From Orientallactaga sibirica (taxonomy: Eukaryota; Chordata; Mammalia; Rodentia; Dipodidae): a stretch of DNA of 64,000 bases. The notes beneath the pieces were generated by a model. That model was given only the letters and a program-made list of their open reading frames with translations. It made no database searches and was not told where the DNA came from. Positions 33,638-45,478 of this stretch are shown here, in pieces. Location: NCBI GenBank assembly GCA_036365145.1, contig JAEOAD010002231.1:5563501-5627500 (forward strand). The letters are read 5' to 3'. Numbering within the stretch: the stretch's first letter is position 1; each line of letters opens with the position of its first letter. The position numbers and the translations under genes were made by a program.

Positions 33638-34036
33638 AACCAATGCCAATTTTGAAAGATGTCCTACTAAGGGTAAAATGCTACCAAACAGAGCAAACTT
33701 TTGTTTCCTTCTTTAGGGAATGCCCATAGGCACCCTAATCTTCAGCAACAGCTACCCCAGTCAGTGAGCAGATCTCAAAAATGAGGTGAAACCCTCCATT
33801 AACAAAGATATCATGATTTTCAGAAGGCCTGGGTGATTCATAACACATTTTAGAATGAAATACTTTAAGTTCTTATAATGTTGTGGCATGCTTAATGGAT
33901 CAAAATATAGTTAAAAATTTACTTTACAAAATATTCATAACTTACTTTATTACATTTGCTTTGCCAAACTGGTCTAAAACTGAATTAATAATATTCCCAA
34001 GGAATGCCAAAATTTCATCATTAAAAGTGACGTTTG
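33638..34036. other. Unrecognised sequence
   Basis: No feature was recognised. Confidence 0.4.
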
Positions 34037-34041
34037 ATATG

Positions 34042-34387
34042 TATGGTAGTTTGAATGCATGTCCCCACCAGATTCAGGTGTTTCATTAAAACTTGGATTT
34101 CCAGCCACCTGGCTGGAGGAGGTGTCACTGGGGACAGACCAGATATCTAGTCCAAAGATGTGCAGAGAAGTCTGAGCTCTGCCTGGGTCCCTGCTGTTTT
34201 TCTGTCCATGTCTGCTTGCTTATGGTGCTGGCTATTTGGTTGTGTCTCTTTCTGATTGGATCTGTGAAAGAGATCCAGCTCTTCTGCCTCTATGGAACTT
34301 CTTCTGGATCTGAAAGCCTGAAATAAATCTTGTTCCTCCCATAAATTGTGTGTGGTTCATCCCAGCAATGTGAAGCTGTCCACTACA
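34042..34387 (+). mobile_element. Solo MaLR-like LTR with 5-bp TSD
   Basis: It starts TATGGTAGTTTGAATGC and ends CTGTCCACTACA, flanked by ATATG (34037-34041) and GTATG (34388-34392). It contains 'gaaataaatcttg' (polyadenylation signal) and a TC/TG-rich middle. It is the same general family as 52254-52639. Confidence 0.8.
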
Positions 34388-34392
34388 GTATG

Positions 34393-34979
34393 TTATCACT
34401 ATATTCTATAGATCAATCCCAGACCTGGGCCTGCAATCTTCCTTCAGTAGTCTAGAATATCACCCAGATTATTTTACAATCATGTAATTCTCATTGACAA
34501 ACACAATTTTAACTTTTTATACATTAAGACAGTGTTTCACCAATTTAATAATAGATATTGGCTGTGAAAGATGATGTAGCTATGTCTATGATCTATTTTC
34601 ATAGCTTGGAGCCAGTGTTCCATAGTTTATCCATATAAAATGCTATATGCACATTTCTATTATATCTTTTTCTTTTATCCTGTCTTATTTTTCATTAGCC
34701 TAAGACTGGAAAGTGTCTCTTGCATTATTCATATTCTAAAACATTAGCATATTTCATAACTGATTATTAAGCTCCAATTACTAGACATCCATTCAAGCAT
34801 AGATAGGTAGTTGACTTCTGATTTATATGCAATAACATCATCTACTTTAAATTAATAGTTTAAAAGTTTGGGTAGGTATATACAGACAGGCCTGAAATTA
34901 TCTGTAAAAAAACATGTTTTTAAATACTTTAATCACTTTAAATTCCTTGTGTTTTGTCAATCTTTTGTCAAGGATTAAT
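34393..34979. other. Unrecognised AT-rich sequence
   Basis: No feature was recognised. Confidence 0.4.
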
Positions 34980-35300
34980 GTACTTTTTGTGGTATTAGTC
35001 TTATGTTTTCTAGAATTCCATAGAGAGTCAATCATACAGTAAGTAGGTAGTTTTTAATTTGTTTTATATAGCTTATAGTATGGATACTTTGAGAGTCAGT
35101 CATGTAGTAAGGATCAGACATTACTATACTTCTATTGCTGAATAATACTCCAGTGCTTTGATAAGCCATATTCTGTTTATCCATGCCCACATCGATGGCC
35201 GTATGAGTAATAATCTACTGACTAGCTTCACTGTTTGAATACAACCTGTGTGTGGACACATGTCTTTGATATTTGGACATATAGTTATTAGACAGATCTA
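34980..35300 (-). mobile_element. Old L1 3'-end fragment, antisense
   Basis: 'ttgctgaataatactccag' and 'ttatccatgcccacatcgatgg' are the complement of the common L1 3'-end landmarks (sense 'gatggatgaataa...' and 'ggagtattattcagcaa'). It is heavily diverged. Confidence 0.65.
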
Positions 35301-37554
35301 TCTCTCTCCCAACAGACTCGGCACTAATTAATTAGTGGTAGTAAAAGTCACCTTCATCACTGAAAAACATTGCTGGTGAATGTGGCTTGTCCATTCTGTC
35401 ACAAGCCACATAAGGTTATGGTAGATAATCCGTAGGCAAAGCCTGGTAAGTAATTTTATAGGGTTGGGGGCAAGGTAATGTGAACTGGCTATTTGTCTAG
35501 ACAGAAAACAGGTACAAAAGACAGCTTCTCAACAGTGTCTAGTCCCACATTTCCTTAAGCCTGTGATAAACTGTGAACTCCAGTTTTTCTGATAGAGGAG
35601 GAGATTCTTTCCACGTACATTTCACTATTCCTTAAATGTAAACTTTGTGGATTTCCTTTCTCCCCATACAATATTATATACTGGGCTTTCAGAGGCTCTG
35701 AAATAGCTCAACTGTTATGAGTAAAATAAACTCAAGGCTACAGAATTCTCAGTGGAGAAACTTTCAATCTTTGTGCTATTTCCAATCTCTTGTGATTTCC
35801 TTCTGCATTTTCCAGCAGTCTCTGAAGTTCTCTCATTACATCAAATGATGATCCTCTACAAAACATTTAAAACACTCATAATAAAAGTCCCCACCATTGG
35901 AAAAGAGATTTATGACCACATAAAGTTTTGTAGAAGCAATTAAATTTCCATATTAAGGCCTATTTTAAGTTAAAGTGCAAAGAAATTAAGCTCATACAGC
36001 TTGTTCTTATGAAGTGAACCCTAAGGGTGTTAGAGACTTAAGCCCACACAGTATGTTTTCTTTCCTTCAGTCTCAGCTGAAATTGAGAGCAGAGCAGACA
36101 GTTGTCAGTGATAGTGTAGAGTGAGAGTGCTCTCCGTGTTTGGTCTCTCCAGCATAGGTAGAGTTCCTTGCATAGCCTCTGAAAGAATGAGTTCAATCTT
36201 TACCCTCACTATTCAACATTTGATGGACCTTACTTTTTGGGAAAAAAAAAAAAAAAAAAGTCTTGGCATTAATAGTGAATTCAAAATAATTACAACACAC
36301 ATTTAGCATCTATAAGCTTTAAATGCCAAAATATGCTTTGTTCTTTAGATCTTATGTAGCTTTTATTTTTTTCTTTAATAGCCAATAAATAATGGAGTTA
36401 GAGTATTAAAAAATGATTCAGGTGGCTGTTTTTGGCTTTTATTTATAAAGAACTTAGGAGTTATTTTTCTTACACAAAGAAAATTTTATGAAACTGAAAA
36501 TTAGTAATATTCTTAAATGGTACAGAGAATTGAGATTTAAATGTAAATTGCCACTCCCTATTCAGGGAAGACCAGCACATTCAGAGTACAACAGAGCATT
36601 AATCACCTGAGCAGAAATCCTGAAGCCATGAAGTCATGCCTCTTAATTTAGACTAAATGTAAAAGGCTGTGTATGGACTAAGTATTGTGAGGGTAACAAA
36701 TATTTAGGGCTGCATTCTTACAGGAAGTTTCACACTTTTATGAACTTGCTTTCTAGGAACCCTACCCCGACCTCATAGCAAATTCTAGAAAGAGCTATCA
36801 TTTATACTGGCTAGCGGAAGGGAAGAACAACCAATGTGAAATATCATCAAAACTTTTTCCATGAAAAGAAAAGTGTGATTTCCAGAAAAGATGCCCATCA
36901 ACAGTCTGCAATTTGGAACTCATAGTCTTGCCAGAGGGAGAGAGTTTGTAATCAGTCTAGTCCTATCCATCCTTGAGGTCCCAACGAGGAACACAGACTA
37001 TGTGATCTGCAGCTAGGGAAAGAAGTAGGAGACAAAGCAGTAGGGAAAAACAATACTGTGGAGGATATACAGAGACATTCATGAAGGCTTTGGCCCCAAG
37101 ACACTGGCCCACCAAAGGAGTGAGACCAGAGGATTAAAAAACCAGTAACTTCCTCACCAATACACTAATTCCATAATAACAAGATTTCAGTTTAATAGAG
37201 GTGCATCATAGCTAAAAGACATAGATTAGGTGAAATATATAGATGTGTCATAATGTCAAAAATAGAAGAAATAACAAGGATGTTAGATAAATTAGAAGTC
37301 TGTAGACATATAGGTGTATCAAACATTAAATATAGCTTAAGTCTCCACCAAATTGATAAAATGCACATGTTAAATTACTATTTTAACACAGTTCTAACTA
37401 CTCAATCTGTGGTATTCAAATGAATGCTAAAATGAAAGAGAAACAACCTGTAGAGACTACATTATCATCAAAACAAGATTCGGACAGAACCCAGATGTTA
37501 AAACATAACAGGAAATTTTAAGAACTACAATCAATATGTTAATGGCTTTTTGCA
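35301..37554. other. Unrecognised sequence
   Basis: About 2.2 kb without a recognised gene or repeat apart from an 18-bp A-run at 36242-36259. No coding signature was visible on either strand. Confidence 0.35.
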
Positions 37555-37800
37555 GTTACCTTATTGTTGCTTGGGTAAAACACTCGACCAAAAGAAGCTT
37601 ATGAGAGGAATAGGTTTATTTCAGGCTTATTGGGTTGAAGGGATGCTGCATCATGGTAGAAAAAGCTGGCTCACTTATTCATATATCCACAGCAGGAGCT
37701 AGCAGGACTCAAGATATGGCCGCAGTGACACCCACTCCTCCAGCAGGGCTCCTCCTGTTGGAGACCAAGTAGGAAGCTTAACCTGAGGCTGTCACAAGAA
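37555..37800 (-). mobile_element. MaLR-like LTR, partial
   Basis: The antisense order 'ttaccttattgttgcttggg', 'aggtttatttcaggctta', 'gtgacacccactcctcc' matches other antisense LTRs here. The sense 5' start is not recognisable. Confidence 0.6.
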
Positions 37801-38300
37801 GTGTATCTTTGGCTTTATAAGATGTGACATCCACAAGTGCCCAGAAGACCATTAATTGATCACTGTCTAAACTTGCTATATATGAGAAGGCTTTCTGATT
37901 AAAATAAAAATAGCTATGCTCCCTGTCTTGAAAGTCTATTCAAATGGGCCTATCAATCCTTTGGATAGGAAATGCCTGTCAGGAAAGCTGACTGTTGTAT
38001 AGACTTTAGAAACAGGACAAAAATTCCTAAAATATGATATAGTGTAACAACTTCTGTGGGCATTGTCCACTTTTGCCTCTTCAGACAGAGTGTTCTACTC
38101 TGCAGTAGTCCCTTTGGTCATTGTCCACTCTCATCCTTTGAGACTGTGTGTTTCTCTGCTATAAATTCTACCTTCTATGCATTGTGTGTCTTGTCTAAAT
38201 CATTTGAATGGAAATGACAATGACCAAGGAACTGAGGGGAGTCTAGAGCAATATCTCAGTGAACAAATGATATATATATTTACATGGTAACTAATTTATT
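37801..38300. other. Possible LTR-like remnant
   Basis: 38050-38200 contains a near-repeat of about 65 bp (two versions of 'cattgtccactyt...') followed by 'gctataaattctacc' and a TG-rich end. This could be an old LTR with duplicated U3, but no ends or target duplication were found. Confidence 0.25.
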
Positions 38301-38312
38301 TTAAGACATTAC

Positions 38313-39105
38313 CAACTGAGCATAATCAAAGAAGAATAATTACAATTGTCTGAAGAGACTATAGAAACATCACTCTATTCTTTGCATTATTCACTGTACT
38401 ATGCCAGATTTCCCTAATATATTTAAACATTATAATATATAGAGAGAATGATTATATTGTGGAAACAGATATGTTAATCATTTTATTTAATTAATTCAGA
38501 GTAAAATATATTTTTTGTAGTAGACAGCTTCAGGTTTGCTCAGATGAACTTTTAGATCAGGTACAGTTATGGAAGAAGGGATTCATTGAAGATATAGGGA
38601 AGTTTCATAATGACAGAAAAAGCTGGCCTGCTTTCAGAGGTCCAAGCAGAGAAAGAAAAACCACAATCCAAAAAGCCAAAAGCCACACCACAAACAGACT
38701 TGAGGAACTCCAAGCAGAACATAACACTTTGTGTATCTTTAGACTAGAATTTTAAATCCCTTATCACACCTTAAAGGCTGGACCCTAAGATCCACCCAGT
38801 GACACCTCCTCCAGCCAGGTGGCTGCAGATCCAAACTACAAATTAATAAAACACTGAATATATTGGAGGCCATCTATTTAAAGTACTATACCAAATGTCA
38901 AATTTTGGGAGCATAATCAAAGAATAATTACAATTATCTGAAGTGACTATAGCAACATCATTTCCCTCTATTCTTTGCATTATTCACTGCACTATGATAG
39001 ATTTCCTTAATATATTTTAAACAACATAATATATATAGCAAAAGATTGGATTGTTGAAACATGTGATAATCATTTTATTTAATTAATTCAGAGGAAAATA
39101 TATTC
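38313..39105. repeat. Direct duplication of about 200 bp flanking a MaLR LTR
   Basis: 38320-38515 and 38911-39100 are homologous: both contain 'gcataatcaaag', 'ttctttgcattattcactg', 'atcattttatttaattaatt' and 'aaaatatatt' in order. They differ by scattered substitutions and small indels. The antisense LTR 38516-38893 sits exactly between them. Confidence 0.88.
38516..38893 (-). mobile_element. MaLR-like LTR
   Basis: On the complement it starts TGGTATAGTACTTTAAATAG and ends AAGCTGTCTACTACA. 'aataaaacactgaatatatt' is shared, as complement, with 52275-52300, making it the same subfamily as that solo LTR. Confidence 0.78.
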
Positions 39106-39167
39106 CAAACATTTTTTTAAATGGCTCTTTTCTCACTACAATGATTTTAGCTTCTAGAAAATGCGTT

Positions 39168-39515
39168 TAGGCAGAGGAGATGGCACAATGAGTAAAACAT
39201 TCACCATTCAAGTTGGAGTACCTGAGTTAACCCCAAACCCCAAGTAACAAGAGCCAGAAGCTGTGGCAGGTTCTATAATTCCAGCACACCAACACTGATA
39301 GCAAGATGGGAGGAGGAGGCAGGAAAATTTCTGCAGAAGCTCCTGGCAAGAGCAGCAAAGAACAGCAGAAGGAGAATCCAGAGCAAGAAACTCCCTCAGG
39401 TGAGGTGGACAGGCGAGGCCAGACCAACAAGTGTCCACTGACCTCCACACATGTGCCATGGCATGCACACACACTCACATAACACATGAACACACACAAA
39501 AAAATAATAAAAAAA
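39168..39515 (+). repeat. B4-like SINE with CA-rich tail
   Basis: The ID-like head ('ggcagaggagatggcacaatg', 'gtacctgagttaacccc'), a purine-rich middle, 'ctgacctccacacatgtgcc' and a CA/A-rich tail follow the B4 layout. It is strongly diverged and longer than the copy at 1649-1977. Complement-strand frames of about 90 codons are by-products. Confidence 0.55.
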
Positions 39516-39727
39516 AAATATCTATCATTAAAATATACTTACATTGACACAGAACACATTTTAGAACATGGCTATTATCATATTTTTAAAACCCAGTTAT
39601 TTTAATGAATAGAAATTATTGACAATTTTATCCACATATGCTAAAGGTTTTTGGTGTCCTCAATATTTAAGATGAAGTGAATTAGAGACTAAAAAAGAAG
39701 TTTGAACTAATGAAAAGGTACTTTGTT

Positions 39728-39806
39728 TCAAGGTGTAGCTCCATGGTAAAGCATTTGTCCATAAATGGGAGGCTCTGAGTTTGAGCCTCAGAACCATTAA
39801 AAAAAT
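39728..39806 (+). repeat. ID-like SINE fragment
   Basis: 'gtgtagctccatggtaaagc' and 'ctctgagtttgagcctcag' plus an A-run match the tRNA-Ala-derived ID layout (A box, B box, A tail). It is about 80 bp and diverged. Confidence 0.6.
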
Positions 39807-39839
39807 GTAGCTCATCATTTTAAAATTAAATTCTCACAA

Positions 39840-40260
39840 TCTTGGCTAGATTCTGCTTTTAATGAGCCAACTTGTTTCCTCTTTGCATTTTGTTGTTCTG
39901 TTGTGGAGCTATTTAAACATTCAGCTGTGCAAATTAACTCTGTGGGAAGCACACTGGCTATGTGAGAACTTTGTAGTTCTGTTTGTGGTGGGAATTTGGC
40001 AATAACGTTTGGTCTTAAAGAATATAAGAACAGGTAAAAGTTGAGGCATGATTAGGCCATTAGGGGCTGCCTTACACAATTAGCCATCTGCTAAATTAGA
40101 ACCTAATTTCCTAATTAATGAGTTAGAATTAAGGAATGTGTGTATAGGCAGAACTAATGTCAATGTTTTAATTTTCATGATTGCCTTCATTAATCTTTTA
40201 ATGATCATATTTGACATAGTGTTGCAATATAGGTAAGCTGCTTCACTTACCTGCTTCCAC
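39840..40260. promoter_or_regulatory. Candidate conserved non-coding element
   Basis: Repeat-free block. 40070-40215 carries many TAAT/ATTA cores ('caattagcc', 'aaattagaa', 'cctaattaatgag', 'cattaatc', 'aatgatca'), the spacing pattern of homeodomain-bound enhancers. Support is compositional only. Confidence 0.28.
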
Positions 40261-40312
40261 TTAAATCTGATAACTGGCTTTATTAGTTTGTATTTTCACC
40301 ATAGTGTGCTGC

Positions 40313-40664
40313 ACTTAACTTCTTACTGCTGGGACCAAAATCCACTGATGGGAAGAAAGGTTTTTTTTTTGTTTGTTTGTTTGTGTTTTTTTTAAATTTT
40401 GGTTTATAGTCTCAAGAGGAAGCTTCATGTTGGTAGTAGGGAGCATGACATGAACAGAGGCTGAAGGTCATTTCCTTGCCACAGAAGGAACATCCAGACA
40501 GTGAGCCAGATTCCATCAAGGAGGAGCTAGCTATAACACCCCTGACCCTGCCCGCAGGACCACACCTCCTCCAGCAAGCCTCCGCCTCCAAAACTTCAAT
40601 CAGTTTTGAATCAAGCATTCAGAACTCATGAGTTTATGGAGGATATCTGATTGAAACCACCACA
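40313..40664 (-). mobile_element. MaLR-like LTR
   Basis: The antisense landmarks 'ctgctgggaccaaaat', 'ggtttatagtctcaagagg', 'catgacatgaacagagg', 'cagaactcatgagtttatgg' and terminal 'gaaaccaccaca' match the LTR at 12049-12373. A T/GTTT run near 40362-40392 is an expansion within it. Confidence 0.75.
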
Positions 40665-41318
40665 CAATGATCAAAATAATCAACAAGAAGAATTTATATT
40701 GCTCGTGATTCTAGGATTCAGTACATCATTAAAGGAATGGCATTATTGAGCAGCTCATAGCACAGCACATAAAAGCAGGAAAAGGGCAGGCACACAGATG
40801 TCCAAGAAAATGTATAGTCCTTAAGGACTGCCACCAGTGAGCCACTCCCTTCAACTGGGCTTCACACACTGACTCTCACCACCTCTCAGTAATTCCATCA
40901 TATTACAAATCCATTCATTTTGTCAGAAGCCTGCTGGTTTCTTTTTGGAGACATCATTATAAGCATATTCAGAAATATTCTTCACTAAAAATGATTCATA
41001 ATGCAACCAAATTGATTCTGGAGTTGAACTGTCACATTAGTGAAAAGTTGAACTGTCACATTAGTGAAAAGTAGATGGTTCAAGAGGCTTTCTTCACAGA
41101 AGTAACACATAAAACTTCAAAGTGGTTTGTACCTAGGGTTAATACATATTCAAGACTGATTAATTCTTTAGAACTACAAGTATATCACCTTTAAAAACAA
41201 ATGTTACATATATATGCAGAGGAGTTTGTAATTTTTATGTATATAAAATAAAACTTGAAAGCCTAAGGGGGAAAAACATGCATGTGTGGCATATTGAAAA
41301 TGAAGAAGCATAAAACTA
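40665..41318. other. Unrecognised sequence with a small tandem repeat
   Basis: A 24-bp unit 'gttgaactgtcacattag'+6 is present exactly twice at 41023-41070. Otherwise no feature was recognised. Confidence 0.4.
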
Positions 41319-41403
41319 GTCTATGGCCATACTGCTCTGAATGAGGTGGGTATGATTTCATCTCAGAAGCTAACCAAGATCAGGCTTGGTTAGTACTAGC
41401 ATG
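41319..41403 (+). pseudogene. Truncated 5S rRNA pseudogene
   Basis: The sequence starts GTCTATGGCCATAC, has 'ctctgaatg', 'tctcagaagctaacc' and 'aggcttggttagtact'. This is collinear with mammalian 5S rRNA positions 1 to about 90, with substitutions and a small internal deletion. The 3' third is missing, and the internal promoter boxes are altered, so it is not expected to be transcribed. Confidence 0.85.
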
Positions 41404-41559
41404 TTTGACTTTCACAAACTAGAAGTGACAGAAATTTAGAAATCCTCAAATATTATTCATCAAAGTGATTATAACTTCCCTCAAATATTTTATTCTGCTC
41501 AAACTTGATTATATTGGGGAAGTGAGCAACTGATGAATGAGCATGAGATGCAAAAAGAA

Positions 41560-41800
41560 AGGCCTTAACCCAATAGACTGTTATTAATTAGTTTAATTTG
41601 GCACAACACTGTCACCATCAACTATATTAATGGCAATTACAAATTGAGCAGAAGAAATGAGCAGATGGGAAATCACCATATGCTCATATCATGCTCTTAA
41701 TTGATAATAATTAAGTAATTATGAAATGGGAAGAAATGTTAATTCATATGTCTATGGCATTTGAAATGGCTACTTCTAGAGCTATGTCATTAATAATGGA
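41560..41800. promoter_or_regulatory. Candidate conserved non-coding element
   Basis: A repeat-free block with dense TAATTA-type sites ('ttattaattagtttaattt', 'cttaattgataataatta', 'agtaattatgaaatg', 'cattaataatgg'). It is a candidate homeobox-responsive enhancer from composition alone. Confidence 0.25.
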
Positions 41801-43020
41801 AACTATTCTACTTGGCTCCTGAATTACATAAGAGATATTGAGGGCAAAGAAAAAACATTATTCCAGTGTTTTCTAATCCATCTTCCTACGTGGACTACAT
41901 TCATCAAACACTGTGAATATATAAACTCAATGCATACATTTACTACTTCTTATATTGATGCTAAGAAAATGGGATGTGTTTGGTGCCTTGGGTGTTAATA
42001 AAGAAGATGGCTGTGGATGGTCAAGGCTAAGAGAGCTGTCTGGAGTTGATTTTACTGCTTTTGCTTCCCAGACTTGAGTCACTTGTTCAAATATGAAAGC
42101 CAAAGGATTAGGCATGGTTCAAAGCCCAATTGATGTTTAAGCAAGATGTGAACAGCATTCAGACCAGAGTGTTATCTTTGTATGTTTCTCCATTCTCCAA
42201 TCTCCTAGCTCTATCTTGTAGTTGGAAAATGTGACATTTTACTTGTCTAACTCTCCCAAGGATACTGTGTCACATTGAAGGGGGTGTTTCATTTGGTTTA
42301 TTCATTTCTAGAAGTCAGTTATTAAATGCACAAGACTACTTCTTACTGTCTCAAAAAGTCTGCTTCTTTCAGTAGAAAAAAAATAAAGCTAGTCTGAACC
42401 CAGGGGAATTGCACTGACCTTTAAAATGTCATTTTCACTGACATATTTGTTTTTTTAATCATAGTACCTGCCTTGCATAAAGGAATTTATTATCGATTTC
42501 CCTGAGCCATTTTGATTGGTGAGTATTTAATTAGTCTAGAAAATCTTATTCATATGCAATGCTGATATTTCAGACTACCTGGATCAAGTGACTTTCCAGC
42601 ACTGTACAAAATTTAATCATACACTACCAGTGTTGATACTTATTAAGACAATAACCAGGTGAACAAACATACTTTCATTACAATAATATGTGTCCTTGAG
42701 GCATAAAAGAATAGACATCCTCACTTATCAAGGAATATAAAAAACATAAAATACAAAATGATCCAACAGGTGATATGTTATCCAATAAATGAGTTCAAAA
42801 TGTTATCATTGTTTATATAAACAGCATCCAACTTATACTGATAGTATATGGAAATTTATTTAATCAATAGAGTAAAATGAGAATTAAGAAATCCATTTGT
42901 AGGTGGCATAAATTCTTCATTAAAGTCAATCAGATCCGTGACTTTTTAAAAGCTGATATTTTATTGTGTTCTCTGGCAATATTGGTATTTGGACATAGAT
43001 AAAATATACATACATTGTGT
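41801..43020. other. Unrecognised sequence
   Basis: No gene or repeat was recognised. 42420-42600 again has TAAT and octamer-like 'atatgcaat' sites and low apparent decay; it may belong with the candidate regulatory blocks upstream. Confidence 0.35.
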
Positions 43021-43025
43021 GGTCC

Positions 43026-43525
43026 TGTGTTGTAGATTTTAGTCAAACTAAAGCCATTCTCGCCATTCGGTGCTGAACAATGTTTTGCAAATGCCTCATA
43101 TTCTAAAAAGGAAATAATGTAGGCTGAAAATAGACAACTTTGCCCTACTCATCACAACCCAACTAGCTACATCCTGACCAGAGTCAGTCAAATATCTTAG
43201 AAGACCAGAACATGTGTGACACCCCCTTCCTCCCAGCTTACAGTTTACTGGTTTGTCTTTTGTAATTTGCTAATCCCTGAAGAATTTCATGACTATAGTT
43301 ACATAGACTTAGAAACTTGCCCACCACTAATGCAAAAGACCCAAGGTGATGTTGGACTGCCTGAAATGAAAGGTCCAGACCCACTAGAATGGGCTGCTGA
43401 AGGAATTTTGGTGCATGGACTTCCCTTCAGCCTGCTGGCTTTATATAATAAATTCTTTAGTTCTCCAATCCTCTTTGATTGGTGAGTGACTTTCTCACTT
43501 ACTCGAACCCAATTTTTTTGTAACA
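43026..43525 (+). mobile_element. 5' LTR of ERV1-like provirus
   Basis: It starts TGTGTTGTAG and ends TTTTGTAACA. 'ctttatataataaattc' near 43440 supplies TATA-like and AATAAA motifs. An 89-codon chance frame (43216-43485) crosses it. Confidence 0.85.
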
Positions 43526-43529
43526 TTCT

Positions 43530-43547
43530 TAGTGCTGTGACTCAGAT
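43530..43547 (+). promoter_or_regulatory. Primer binding site, tRNA-His-like
   Basis: TAGTGCTGTGACTCAGAT begins four bases after the LTR and matches the known histidine primer binding site TGGTGCCGTGACTCGGAT at all but three positions. Histidine priming is typical of HERV-H-like class I elements. Confidence 0.75.
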
Positions 43548-44383
43548 GACAGTGAGCAGTGGGAATGACATCCTTCTGGGCCCGTTGCAGTTCCCCGGTG
43601 GATGAAGGAAAGAGCGCCAGGAGGAAGGAGCCCGGCCTCTGCACATTACTTTGTATTCCTTCAGAACCAGAGCTGTGCTGCTTCTAGCAGTCCCACCCAA
43701 CCGGATTCCAGAGAAAGGTGACCACCTCACAACTCACTAGGCAGTGCTTTGGGACTAGGTGAGGCCCTGGGATGATAAGCTAAGGCCCACTTCAATGGGT
43801 GGGAGAGGAGGGTGACTCCCTCCTAATCAGGTCCCACCTTCCGGTGTAAGAAGAGGCTTATCTCCTTTTGTGATGTGGCAGGGGAGTTCAAGACATCTCC
43901 CTGTGGCTAGGTCTCACTGGAAGAGGAAGGAAACACCTACCTGCAGACCCCCTGAACCTGAACAACGTGTACCAGGAAAGGGGGAGGGATTGTAATACTG
44001 GGCAGCAAGCGGGTAAGAGGGAGACACTATGATACTCTCAGTGTATGTGAGTGTGTGAGTGTGTGTGTGGGTGTGTGTGGGATGTGTGTGGGAGTGGGTG
44101 GGTGTGGTCTCACAGCCCTGAGACTTCCAGCGATTTCTGCCTGGTTGTTCCACTCCCTGAGCAGAGGCTGTAAAGCCATGGAATCCTAGGGTGAGCCCTG
44201 GCCCCGTCCTACAAGAGGAAGCCTGGCCCATGGGGGCACGAGGCTGAACAGGTCGATTTTAGCTCCTGCCCCTGCACCCCAGAACCAGAAAATAAGTGAT
44301 ATACAGAGAGGCCTGCTAGCCTCTGAATGGTGCTGAGAGTGGGCCCAGTAGCTGCCTGAGCCACAGTTTAAGCGAGGTTTCAA
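43548..44383 (+). mobile_element. ERV1-like leader/internal region
   Basis: GC-richer leader-like DNA with no open gag frame. It includes a (TG)n-rich run at 44036-44107. Confidence 0.5.
44036..44107. repeat. (TG)n-rich microsatellite
   Basis: An interrupted run of GTGT and GGGTG units lies within the ERV1-like leader. Confidence 0.9.
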
Positions 44384-45478
44384 TTTTTTTTTCTTCTTTT
44401 TTTTTTATTGACAACTTCTATATTTACATACAAAAAAACGCATGATATTTCCCTCCCTTCCCCCCATTCCCCTTTAGAACTCCAATCTCCATTGTATCCC
44501 CTCCCTCTCTCCATTTGTCTCTCTTTTAATTTGATGTCATCATCTTTTTCTTCTAGCATGAGGGTCTTGCAAAGGTATTGCTAGGCAGTGCAAGGTCATG
44601 GATATCAATGGCAATTTCTGAATTTTTAAAGACCTCAAATGGGGCCATGCATAAGCAAGTGATCTCAATGTGCTATTAGCTTGCTCAGAACCTCCCCAGC
44701 AGGGATTGGGATGTACAGTGGTCTGCTGGCATTGGGAGCCAATGAGCAGCTCCAGGGGGCGCCCTGCAGGTAAATCTCATTGATGACCAGGGGCGGGGAG
44801 ACAGGGTGCAAAACAGATATCCTGTGAGCCCCCAAAGGCACTTGTCTTGTGGGCTATGGCCATGCACCTTCCTTCCCAGCCAGGCTCTGGGGGGGGGGGT
44901 CAGCAGGGGAGGGACACCACTGTTTGGACTATGGGGGATTACCCTGTTCCACAGCCTAACACTGGGCTGAAGGGGGTTGAAGGATGCGGGAATGCTAACC
45001 AGGGAGGAGGCCACCAGACAGATATATATATATATTCCAATTTTACATTAATGTTGGTGACTCCGGTAGCCTCCTCTCTGTCCTCTCCCCTCCGATGTAA
45101 CCCTCATCATTGGGGAATGTGGGTCATGCATTATGGGGGTAGTCAACAGTTAAGAGGGATAGGCCAAGGCTCTGTGCATAATGAACCAATTTGTGGTTCT
45201 AACACTCTTTCGCCCCCTCTTTCCAAATTTCCCTGAGCCACTTTGGGATCATTTTAGTTCTACTTCAGTGATGAGGTCTTGGGAGCCTCTTTGTATCTGC
45301 ATATCTGGCTTAGTAAGAATTGGATGTTCTCTGTGTTTATCTCCTTCAGCCTTATTCTGGTGTCAGGTTCACCAAGAAAGCTGTGCTCTTGCCCTTTTCC
45401 TAGTTACTCTATGGTTTCAGCTGGGGCCCTGGTGATATGCGAAAGGCTGATCCTCCCTTCAGGTTCTTCTTCCATCAG
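44384..45478 (-). mobile_element. L1 3' UTR, antisense (main part of inverted L1)
   Basis: A T-run at 44384-44410 is the complement of the poly(A) tail. 45080-45475, read on the complement, is collinear with 51370-51780 of the plus-strand L1 3' UTR, sharing 'cagctgaaaccat', 'tttcttggtgaacctg', 'ggctcagggaaattt' and 'attatgcacagag'. It lies in the ERV1-like internal region. A G-run is at 44888-44898. Confidence 0.85.

Noticed and set aside
38313..39105. Flanking direct repeats read as a target-site duplication
   Set aside because: They are about 200 bp, far longer than any LTR element target duplication.
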